Below, piece by piece: positions 55,400-64,000 of a stretch of 64,000 nt of DNA. Source of the DNA: Eutypa lata (taxonomy: Eukaryota > Ascomycota > Sordariomycetes > Xylariales > Diatrypaceae); assembly GCA_022661535.1 (NCBI GenBank), contig JAKULF010000009.1, positions 2,046,001 to 2,110,000 of the forward strand. Direction: 5' to 3'. The position numbers and the translations under genes are program-made. Position 1 is the stretch's first letter. Each line of letters starts with the position of its first letter. Below the pieces are notes generated by a model, which saw nothing but the letters and a program-made list of their open reading frames with translations, was not told where the DNA came from and made no database searches.

Positions 55400-56965
55400 A
55401 TGCCTTCTGCTTATCCTGAACAGGCTAGTTGCTTGATCGCAGCCGGACTTCAAGGGCAGCTACTTCTGCCCCAGGATCCTGACTACAAGGCGAGGATTGA
55501 GTCGTACTGGAGCAATAGTTCTAAACTCAAGCCGGCCTGCATTTTACAGCCAACGTCAGCTACAGAGGTCTCCAGTGCTGTGTCAGCGCTCGCCGCTGCG
55601 GGTCAGAAGTTTGCAGTACGCTCCGGAGGATGTAATTTCTGGCCCAGCAACAACATTGACGGTGGGGTTACCATTGACCTTGGCCGTATGGACTCCGTCG
55701 TGTACCAACCTGAAGGTGAGACGGTATCTATGGGGCCCGGTGCGCGTTGGGGTCAGGTGAGTCGTCAAACTTCTTCCGAGACTCTGGGCTTCATACACTA
55801 ACGCATGGTCCCCTAGGTGTATGAAAGACTTGCAAAATACGAACGCGCCGTTGCAGGAGGTCGCGAGGCGACCGTAGGTGTCGCAGGGTTGATTTTGGGT
55901 GGCGGAAACACCTTGTTCACAGCCCGCTATGGATTCGCATGCGATCAAGTTGTCGAATTCGAGGTCGTACTCGCTGATGGGCGCATTGTTACAGCAAATG
56001 CCAGTAGCGAGTACCATGATCTGTACCTTGCCCTGAAAGGCGGTGCTAATAACTTCGGGATTGTTACCCGCTTTATCGTAAATGCCATTCCATGCGGTGA
56101 CCTCTGGGGAGGGGGCGTCTTACTACCAAGGAACATTTTCCCTGCCGCTGCGGATGCCATTGTGGACTTCACAGATAATGTTACATCGGACCCGGACAGC
56201 AATTTGATTTGCATGGTAGCCCACTTGCAACCAAACCAGCCGACTGTAATTGCTGCACTATACGCAAATATTGCTGGCAAGGAAAAGCCGCCAATCTTTG
56301 ATAAGTGGCTAGCGTTCCCTGAAATGTTTAAGTCCTACAAAAGGACAACAATGACAGAGCTTATGGTCACTACTGAACAAGCCACAGGCTATCAGTAAGT
56401 CTCCAACCATCCCCATAACCCACCTCCCGAGGACCTACAAAATTACTAATGCAACTCTTGTAGCGGTATATGGTATACTATGTCTTTCAAGAACGACGCA
56501 TCTATCATATCCAAAGCCGCCGAGCTTCACGATGGACTCGTAGCCAAGATGCAAGAGCGTATTTCCGATGGAGACTTCAAAACTCAATGTATCTTTCAAC
56601 CACTACCTCGCTCATTCGCCCAGCGCTCAATTGAATCCGGTGGGAACGTTCTGGGAATCGAAAACCACTCTCATGACGGGATTCTCTGGGGCGCACATGT
56701 CATGGTGCGCACACCAGAGCTCGAAGTCTGGGCGTCCCCACATGTTCGACTCTTTTATGAGGGTGTCCGCGATTTCGCGGCTTCCAGAGATGGACTACTG
56801 TCATGGGTCACCGCCAACTACGCAAACCCGTCGCAAGACGTGCTGCAGAGCTATGGGAAGGTAAACGTGGAGAGGATAAGGAGGGCTGCAGCCAAATACG
56901 ATCCTCATGGCGTTTTCCAGACTCTTTGTCCCGGTGGGTTCAAGATTTCAGCTGTGAAGGGCTAG
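55400..56965 (+). CDS. FAD-binding oxidoreductase, berberine-bridge-enzyme (BBE)-like
   Basis: Three exons (55400-55756, 55817-56394, 56464-56965) give 478 residues. It has the PCMH-type FAD domain: [18 protein letters not shown], then FAVRSGGCN (residues 71-79), TIDLGRM, and [20 protein letters not shown], then [15 protein letters not shown]. The substrate domain and a short BBE-type C-terminus ([21 protein letters not shown]) follow. In family members the RSGGH histidine carries FAD covalently; here that position is Cys78. The second linking cysteine (CPTVG in plants) is replaced by ATVG. The upstream in-frame TTG is ignored in favour of the ATG. No clear signal peptide is seen. It would catalyse an oxidation or oxidative cyclisation, probably as a late step of the local pathway. 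Confidence 0.92.
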
Positions 56966-58562
56966 GGAGTAGGCTCTAATGTCTACCTTCTTCCGTCATG
57001 AACGTGTCGTTCTAAATATCGACGACAAAGAGATATTCGGGTGCTTTATTGCTCTATAATTAAAAGTTCCATATTTATGAATTGTAATTTTCTAAGTGAT
57101 TAACGCTACCTGGTCGAATATTGAAGAGTTAATTATTAAGTAGGTTGCGTATGACGTGTATGTAGGCCGTTTATATGCATGATTTTGTATGTTTTTAATA
57201 CCATGAATATAAGCTTTGACTAGACTTCAACGGAACCTTAAAGAGACAATTGTTGCGGGTGGCGTCCTGTCTTCATTCATCGGATAGCATCTGACTGTTT
57301 GAAGTCATAGATAGCGAAATATTCTCGGTACCTAGTAAACCAAAAAGAACCTGCCAAAGCCATCTTCCAGAAACCCTTCAATATAGGTCCACTCACAGTT
57401 CTTCCGGAGTCGTCACAAGTGTAACCAAGGGTCTACTCTAGTTCTTCAAAGGTATCCCATGTTCTCATGCGAGATTTCAAATATGCTAGCAGGTAAAAAC
57501 GAGGCTTACAAGCCTCTATATTTACTGTTTAGTCGCTTACTATATGGCAATTTTGAGGGACTTGGAATAAGGGCTTCATTAAGCATCTTCGTTGATACAT
57601 TATAACCAGTAATCTAAGAAACTTGTCTAATGAAAGCTTCTAAGATTCGGTAAAAGTACGGGCGCCCAAACGTTACGTTTTGGACGCTTATTATAGCTTA
57701 TATTCCTACAAAGCTGCCTAAGTGCTCCAAACCTCAAGATACTTTTTCGGTTCTTTTGAGGAAAGGCAAGATAGAAAATGAAGAAGAAAAAGAAACGGAA
57801 CTCTTATAGATGAAGTACAGACTTTTATGCAACGATATGACACGTATCTACGGACCCCTATGATAAGGTGAATATCATAAGGAAAAGGAAAAAATATATG
57901 AGATGGAGTTAGTGGTGGAAGGCCCTACTTGTACATATCAGATGTATGTATGTCTAGAGTAGCAATCATAACAAGTATTCGAAACGGTTCATCTGTTTCC
58001 ATCAGTAGTATCTACCCATTGTGTGCCTGGCTGTAACACGTTATACCTAACAGATCTTTTGCTTCCTTAGTCACTCGAGAACTCTCCTTTGACGAACTTT
58101 TCCAATTCACTGTCGGTTCCCCAAGGAGTACACGTAATGTAGCACCTTAGTGTTCTTACTATCCCTCCAGAAGCGGCTTTCCCGTATAGTGCGAGGGTAG
58201 CGCCATTGTCGCGTGGGTATTGGCATCCTTGAGGTCTGTTTGCCATTTTTACTAGTTGATAATATCTACCCAGATCCCAGATAGGGGGACCTTGGCCGTG
58301 TTCGCATTTTGCCTTGGCTTTGAAGCGACAAAAGATCAAACGTCCAGAGGTTCGTTGCATAAGGAAAAGAAATATCATATCAACATCGATCTCTAGGAAG
58401 GGCTGTCATGTCCTAGTACCTATGATCTAACTCTAGTCTCCCTCGTGTCAAATTCTTCACTTCTCCCAAGTTATCCCCCCCATTCACCCCCAGGGGACCT
58501 TCTTCACCCGAGACGTCATACCGCCTTCCTAGAAACCATCTAACGCACAAACCTCTCAACGC
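56966..58562. other. Intergenic, AT-rich; one doubtful small ORF
   Basis: Besides the small frame at 58067-58378 no gene is seen. A short inverted repeat, CCAAACG-TTA-CGTTTTGG, lies at about 57667-57684. Confidence 0.5.
58067..58378 (-). CDS. Doubtful small hypothetical protein
   Basis: A 103-codon frame begins with a short hydrophobic stretch (MIFLFLM) and holds four cysteines (CRF, CEH, GCQYP and RCYITC regions). The central GATLALYGKAASGG resembles the pattern of small secreted fungal effector-like proteins, but the leader is too short for a normal signal peptide and no second exon could be joined upstream. It may be a gene remnant or a chance frame. Confidence 0.25.
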   Translation of the reverse strand: MIFLFLMQRTSGRLIFCRFKAKAKCEHGQGPPIWDLGRYYQLVKMANRPQGCQYPRDNGATLALYGKAASGGIVRTLRCYITCTPWGTDSELEKFVKGEFSSD

Positions 58563-59659
58563 TCACTTTCCACGACCTGCCCGCCGATTCGCGATCTTGT
58601 AGAAAATACTCCCGTCATAGATGCCGCGGATGTCTTCCTTCATCATTTTACCATCCGCCGGCCACAGCATCAGATATGTAGCGAGCCCTGACATTAGTTA
58701 CAAGTTTAGCCAAAAGTCTTCAATATACGTACATAGGTATGTGGGTATTAAGAAAACTCAAGTAGTCGTGTTTCAGGTACTCATGCAACAACTTACACTC
58801 GAAGAACGCCCCACCCCAACCAACCGGGTCCATGATGCAGCGCTGACCCTTCAGAAGGGCCCAGACGTCGCCGAGGGTGAGGTAGTCGCGGCCGTCGGCG
58901 TACTTGGCGAACATGTCCTCGAACTTCTGGGGCAGGAACCGGCCCTCGAGGTCATAGGTGCCCGTGTCGCTGCCGTGCTTGTCCTTGTGGATTTTCGGAA
59001 CATTGACGCGGAAGAAGGGGTCCGGCAGCCAGCCCGGCGCCGTCGGGTACGAGAAGTTGCCGTGGATGACAAGCACGGCGACGAACGAGAGCAGCAGGCC
59101 AAACCCCAGTTTGTGGAAACCGGTGAAGGTGTCCCACGGCCAGATCACGCCGTCGTGGTCCTTGTAGGGGGGGATGTTAGCCTTCCTGTGCGAAATAGAC
59201 AAATGCAAGTTCTGGAAGTATATAGCTCACTGTGTCAAAGAACTCGCAATGCTGTTGCGGTACCTTTTGGGGAAGGGTCAGTCTCTCGAAGCACATGTCT
59301 TGGGTTACTTTTTCGACTCACAGTCTTGTCTTCGTGTTGCTTAGCCCAGCCATCTTCCGTCGTGCCGCGGGGCTTTTCGTAAGTCGCAGCGACGTTTGCT
59401 CGAGCGGTACCTTCGCAATTTCAACATGTGCTCAAGCATTTGACATCAAAGAAAAAGGAGATAAATGGCAAGTGTCGGCCCGGTGGATTAACTTAAGAGT
59501 TCTGTCAGGTTACGTACCAGTGTGAGGTAACCGCTGGTCGTCTTCGGGCTGGATGAAGGGCTCTCTCTCCCGCGTCACCGGTACATCCGGTGTCGACGTA
59601 ACGACGGAATGTGGTTGTGATGCTTCCCCGTCCATGTTCGCTACACTGATCGGACTCAT
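58563..59659 (-). CDS. Caleosin (lipid-droplet Ca2+-binding haem peroxygenase)
   Basis: Five exons (59659-59518, 59410-59322, 59263-59231, 59160-58797, 58687-58563) give 250 residues; the third exon is only 33 nt. The splice joins restore the family order: GTARANVAATYEKP, then QQHCEFFDT with the haem-associated His82, then a single EF-hand loop beginning at Asp87 (DTDHDGVIWPWD). Next is a membrane segment with the proline-knot region (PTAPGWLPDPF), and the C-terminal FFEWLATYLMLWP and IRGIYDGSIFYKIANRRAG. In fungi these proteins coat lipid bodies and can hydroxylate unsaturated fatty acids using hydroperoxides. The upstream GTG in frame is not used; the ATG at 59659 fits the known N-terminal length. 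It is next to the oxidoreductase cluster, but a link to it is not evident. Confidence 0.92.
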
Positions 59660-60921
59660 GCTCTGTTGTTGGAACTCAAACGTTCTAAAAGTATTTATCA
59701 CTACCAGTTGCTCGTCGTAATTGTTCTCCTACTGTAGAACTAGAGGTAGAAGAAGGATTGAAATGTGTTCTTTATTCCCTTAAATTCAGAAACGGCATTC
59801 TTCAAGCAACTACTTCGTGCTTACCTTATCTTGACACTTGTTACGAGATGAAGCTCTTGCTCCTGAGGTTATGATGACGTCACGTCGTTATCGCGACATA
59901 TCATCTCCCTTATAGGCCGCTCAATGGATTTGAGTGGTGAGACTTTGCAATGCGTATATACATCACGATCATAGAAACGGCAGAAGCGGGTCATACTTGT
60001 TGATCGCGGTCGTCAGATACCGAATCGATTGAGGTTCGATTGTCATTAGCTAGGCCAACCATAAGAAGGTGTTTTCAAATCCACCCCGCAGTCACATGTA
60101 AGCTGGTCATAGTTATCTCACTTCGTATGAAGCAGGAAAACAGGTTGTGCGGCCCCATCTATGCGTTTGACACCAGTGTGCTGAGATAGGATATGAGTAG
60201 GTACATGCTTAAGTGCATAGGAAGTAGGTCCTTAAACGCAAGGTTGAACCCCGGCTCACGAGATTGCAGACATATGTAGGCATGCTGGGTGGCTGGCAAG
60301 CTGGTATGTAGCTTCGGCTCCTACGCTGGCAGCTTTTGCACCACTCTTAACATTCGTCTTCTCTTGAAAGTTTGGTCAATACGAATTTGGCTGGACCGAT
60401 GACGTCGTCGTTTTGTTGGATCCGACGATCATGGTATCGTCTTGTCTCGGCTGTTCTAGGTTAGGGTCGTTACCTTTGCGGCAGGGCTGCTACCAAATCT
60501 TTACCATGTCATTAGTGATTGAATGCGCACAACTCCCAACATCTAGGATTGCTAGTAGGAAGGATATTATAGGGGCCAACGATAGCTCCAAGAAGCCATG
60601 ACAACACCGCAGGGAACCAAGTTCGTCTCGGCATCGGATAGGTCATACCAGGTATCCAGACGACATTGAAGCTGTTAGCTTGCTAGGTATTGAGAAAATC
60701 ATAGGTTCACTCCTTGCCTATCTTTATTATCGTTATATATCATCATTATTCTCAATTATTCATTAGGTATTTAGAGGCCTCAATGGCCCATCAATCAAGT
60801 TTACATACATCGACGTCCGTATGAGCATGTCTGTACTAAGCACGTTTACAAAATCCTGTATACAAGTCGTCCGCCCGTGCACTGCAATATCTGGTGTTAG
60901 TAATTTCTTTCTTGAGGTATC
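59660..60921. other. Intergenic, no gene seen
   Basis: About 1.26 kb upstream of the caleosin gene. No coding frame is convincing. Confidence 0.5.
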
Positions 60922-61195
60922 TTAGCGAGATATGGGATTTGTATCTTCGTCGATGGCGAGCACGGCGGCGGTCTGGATCTCGAGGATCGGCCGGAACCTC
61001 TGGTTCTTGGAGTTGCGGCAGGCACCGCTCTGCTGTCACGGCCACGGGATATTGGGCCAAGGACTGAACGAGGGATGGGGGCGGCGGCGCCGCGTTGTTC
61101 CAGACCACGACGATGTGCCGGCGGGAGGGGATGTCGCCAGAGGCGAGATTCTGTAAGAAGCTGAAGAGTTTTTCAGTTAGGTGGAAGGTTGGGGT
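60922..61195 (-). pseudogene. Relic of a GT64/exostosin-like glycosyltransferase gene
   Basis: On the minus strand a frame reads ITTPTFHLTEKLFSFLQNLASG, then HIVVVWNNAAPPPPSLVQSLAQYPVAV. In another frame a few bases later it reads NSKNQRFRPILEIQTAAVLAIDEDTNP and ends at TAA 60924-60922. The order IVVVWNN, NSKNxRF and AVLAIDED is that of the exostosin-like (EXTL2/GT64) domain, including the DxD-type segment. The frame change falls at about 61018-61030. The upstream and downstream rest of the domain (well over 150 residues) is missing, so this is a fragment. A CAG at the 5' side may be the old splice acceptor. Confidence 0.65.
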
Positions 61196-62833
61196 TGTGA
61201 TTCTGTCTATGGGTAAGCATGCATGTGCTCGTGGGGATCATATAGATACGCACGTGAACCCATATTCATATTCCTGTAAAGGACCCAGTACCGACTCAAG
61301 GCCATTTGTATGAAGAGTCTCTGCTCTGCTGGCGACAGCACCCGTAAAGTGTTCAGGGCCTATGCTCCTTGGGCGGAGCGGTATTATTCGCACCCTCTGC
61401 TCTGCTCTCACTGGCTATAAGTAAAGCCTGCTAGATCAATAAGTTGCGGGCCTGAAAGAACCAGAGGAGCATGGTCAGAGAAACAACAATAGCGATAACA
61501 GATTCTCGATACGGAAGGCGCTGCCAGCGGCCTGGAAGCTGGAAGAGTTTGGAAGGCCATGGTTATAGTGACAAGAGAACGAATGTGTGAGAAGTGTGTA
61601 CGGGTGTAACCGTTCTAAGAGGTGCAGTAAAGAGCTGACTTAGACATGCAATACACCTTGTTTTGTATATATATTAAGATGCTTATATAAGTGGGCAACT
61701 CCCGGCAAGCAAAGCAGATCCGACGCCATTAGTCCTCTGCAGCAGCATCATTATCAGCCCGGTAGAAGCAAAGCTGACGACGAATTACAACGCCGACGGG
61801 GAAATATGAGATCGACGATAAAGCCGCCACATTAAGATATGTGATCAAGGCGCGAAGAAGGAAAAGGTTTCTCGAGTACCTTTTTTTCCTTCTCTCTGGC
61901 ACCTATCTACTGATTTAGATGGCCGAAGAAGTTTGTTTGTGATAATTAGGGGAAGACTAAACTCGAATAGTCTCAACTCGTGGCATTGTAGCTGCCCTAA
62001 CGTCTCCAGAAACGATTCGAGACTTGGCGTAGAATAGGGGCCCGGAACACTAAAAGTTTCCTAAACACAATAGATATAAGACTATTACATGCAGAGATGG
62101 GTCAATTGACTCCAAATCTTAAGCCATGATGAATCTTCTCACCTAGGGGGTAGTTGCATTGCCATTCTTTGAGCACTACTGCTGTGGAGCACTACAACAG
62201 GTAGGCAGTTATGGCTTTTACATTTTCGTGAGCTGGAGGTTCCCCCCCCCCACTCTTTAGACCTGATTCAGTCATAGATCAACCTCAGCTCGTGGAGTGT
62301 CTGTTAACGCAATGCCTGCGTTGGTCTTGTCGGGGTCTAGTTCTTCTGCTTACGCACTTACCCTGGTCGTCCTTGATCTCACATACATAGAGGCTTAGGT
62401 TTTGCGGTTCTTCATGGGGCGAGGTATCAACTACCCGGCAACTATTACGAGGTTCAGATATTATATAATATGTCCCACCAGACTGAAGGACTTCTTAGCT
62501 AGCAGCTCAAGAGCAGAAACGAGATAAAGATTCAAACACTCCCATGGTGTTCCTTAACATTTCAACCCAATGTATCTACCTATATGCATAAGCACTATAA
62601 CACATGATTTGATACCTGATGACTTGAGATTACAACCATGATTGCACAAGAACAGCAGACAGACAGACAGACAGACAGAGACACAGACAGGTGGTAGCTA
62701 GGCAGTAAAACAAGCAAGCAAGCAGACATTTGCGCCCTGACGGACAGGTAAACCAACAGATAATAGCTTCCCCCCCCCTTCTTTTCTTGCTTGACTGCAT
62801 CTCCCATCTCTTTCTGTTCATGCATCCAACCAT
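61196..62833. other. Intergenic with simple repeats
   Basis: C runs at about 62243-62252 and 62770-62777 and an AGAC tandem repeat at 62656-62680. No gene is seen. Part of it must be the 3' flank of the minus-strand gene at the right end. Confidence 0.5.
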
Positions 62834-63976
62834 TTAGTCAACGAGCTCAGCAGTAGTCTCGGCACCGCTCTCAACCACCGGCGGAGCAACCGCAACCGCA
62901 GGTGCACCAGCGCCACCGGCACCAGCACCAGCAGACTTCTTCCCCGCGCCCGTCTTTTTCTTGCGCTTGCCCGACCCAGTCCCAGAACTAGTAGGCGCCT
63001 CTCGGACCCACCGAGCAACGGCCTCAGCCCTCTCGGTCAAGATGGGGTACTCGCGGCCCTCGACGACAGCCCAGCGCTTAGGGGTAGCAGCGCTACTAGC
63101 TGCTGCTGCTGCCGTCGTGGGGCTCGGCGCGCCGCTCCCATTTCCGCTGCTGTTATTGCCGTTTCCGTTCGTCGACGCGGCCCCCGCCGCCACGATGGCG
63201 TTGGTAGCAGCAGTAGCGGCGTTGTTCGCGGCGTAGTCGGCCTCGGCCCTGCGCTGGCGCGCCAGGATGGCGGCCTTGAAGCTGGCTTCGTCATTGACGC
63301 GCTCGTCTTCGAGGGCTTCGAGGATGGCTTGGTGGCGCATGCGCTCTTTGCGCTGGTCTTCGGTTTCGGCCCCTCCTCCTCCTCCACTGCCACCGCTACC
63401 CTTAACAATACCACCACTACCACCAACACCGCCACCACCGCCGTACGTAAGGGCCATAGCATTAGCGTTAGCAGCAGCAGCCGACAAGGTCCCGCTGCTG
63501 CTACCGCCGCTTCCGTTGCTGCTCCCCGGCGGCGACGCCAGGGTAGGCAAGGGCGCGGGCGCGCACAGGGTCTCCCAGCTGGCCGAGAGCTCGATCCAGT
63601 TCTCGGCGCGGCGGAGGACCTCGATCCAGTCGGCGCGGGCGGGGGAGCGGCTCGCCTGGAACACGGGGTAGCCGTCGGCGAGGCGGGCGAGGCGTGCCAC
63701 CATGTACGCGTGGCGCTGCAGCTCCTTGGCCGAGGTCTGGATGAGGGTGTGGCACATGAGGAGGGAGTGGAGCGCGTCGATCAGGAGCGGGTGGTACGTC
63801 ACTACTTCTGTGGTCATCTGCTGTTGCTCTGGCAAGGCTGAAGAAGCGGACACGAGGTCCGTCGACGGGTACGCCGGGAGGTCGGCGGGCGGGCTGGCAG
63901 AGAAGAGCGTCGCGAGCGGGTACACGGTGTGGCCGGCTGAGCTGCCGGTTGGGCTCGTCGAGTCTTGCGATGCCAT
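62834..63976 (-). CDS. Conserved-looking hypothetical protein with low-complexity linkers and basic tail
   Basis: A single exon of 380 residues; ATG at 63976-63974. I do not recognise the family. A folded N-terminal part is likely (HPLLIDALHSLLMCHTLIQTSAKELQRHAYMVARLARLADGYPVF to ENWIELSASWETL), rich in helix-forming residues and free of low complexity. The middle holds Gly/Ser and Ala runs and a predicted coiled coil with alternating charge (EDQRKERMRHQAILEALEDERVNDEASF). Near the C-terminus a KRWAVVEGREYPILTERAEAVARWVRE block looks structured and is followed by a Lys-rich stretch (KRKKKTGAGKKS) that could be a nuclear localisation signal. There is no membrane segment or signal peptide. The GC-rich third positions and absence of stops in this long frame support a real gene. 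Confidence 0.7.
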   Translation of the reverse strand: MASQDSTSPTGSSAGHTVYPLATLFSASPPADLPAYPSTDLVSASSALPEQQQMTTEVVTYHPLLIDALHSLLMCHTLIQTSAKELQRHAYMVARLARLADGYPVFQASRSPARADWIEVLRRAENWIELSASWETLCAPAPLPTLASPPGSSNGSGGSSSGTLSAAAANANAMALTYGGGGGVGGSGGIVKGSGGSGGGGGAETEDQRKERMRHQAILEALEDERVNDEASFKAAILARQRRAEADYAANNAATAATNAIVAAGAASTNGNGNNSSGNGSGAPSPTTAAAAASSAATPKRWAVVEGREYPILTERAEAVARWVREAPTSSGTGSGKRKKKTGAGKKSAGAGAGGAGAPAVAVAPPVVESGAETTAELVD

Positions 63977-64000
63977 GCGTGATTGTTGGTTGTAGTATCG

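Noticed and set aside
60031..60050. GGTTCGATTG as a tRNA B box
   Set aside because: No A box at a suitable distance upstream and no stem pairing.
63267..63841. Two overlapping plus-strand frames opposite the right-end gene
   Set aside because: Low-complexity shadows of Gly/Ala-coding codons on the minus strand.

Overview
This 64 kb window comes from a filamentous ascomycete (Pezizomycotina; probably Sordariomycetes-like, but the sequence does not fix the genus). The signs are short introns (mostly 48-110 bp) with GTAAGT-like donors and CTAAC/CTAAT branch sites, several Zn(2)Cys(6) regulators, MFS transporters, a caleosin, a PTH11-like receptor protein, and a short transposon whose repeat arms differ only by transitions. 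Exon joins were worked out by eye from splice motifs, reading phase and family similarity. They are models, not transcripts.

Layout, left (1-19.0 kb). A metallo-beta-lactamase-fold gene cut by the window edge, a RidA-family deaminase and a phytanoyl-CoA dioxygenase are followed by a compact set that looks like a manno-oligosaccharide catabolic cluster: a sugar-porter MFS permease, a Gfo/Idh/MocA oxidoreductase, an intracellular GH2 beta-mannosidase and a Zn(2)Cys(6) regulator. Next come a broken Dal5-type anion permease and, divergent from it, a peroxisomal D-amino-acid oxidase. Four copies of a 12-bp motif lie in the intergenic region between those two.

Layout, middle (20-42 kb). Housekeeping-type genes (an F-box/LRR protein and the mitochondrial Fe-S co-chaperone Jac1/HscB) are followed by two divergent Zn(2)Cys(6) regulators sharing a 2.8 kb intergenic region, one of which has a 20-nt microexon inside its zinc cluster. 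Then come a second sugar porter, a decayed Hsp70-like gene, a tRNA-like (pol III-type) element and a TA-flanked MITE with about 65-bp inverted repeats.

Layout, right (42.6-57 kb). This looks like an uncharacterised secondary-metabolite locus: a DHA2-type MFS exporter, a UbiA-superfamily integral membrane enzyme (candidate membrane-bound terpene cyclase or prenyltransferase), a PTH11/rhodopsin-like protein, a cytochrome P450, a GMC flavo-oxidoreductase and a BBE-like FAD oxidoreductase that lacks the usual FAD-linking histidine. No PKS, NRPS or soluble terpene synthase is visible, so the UbiA-type protein is the best core-enzyme candidate. The window closes with a caleosin, a relic of a GT64/exostosin-like gene and a low-complexity hypothetical protein.
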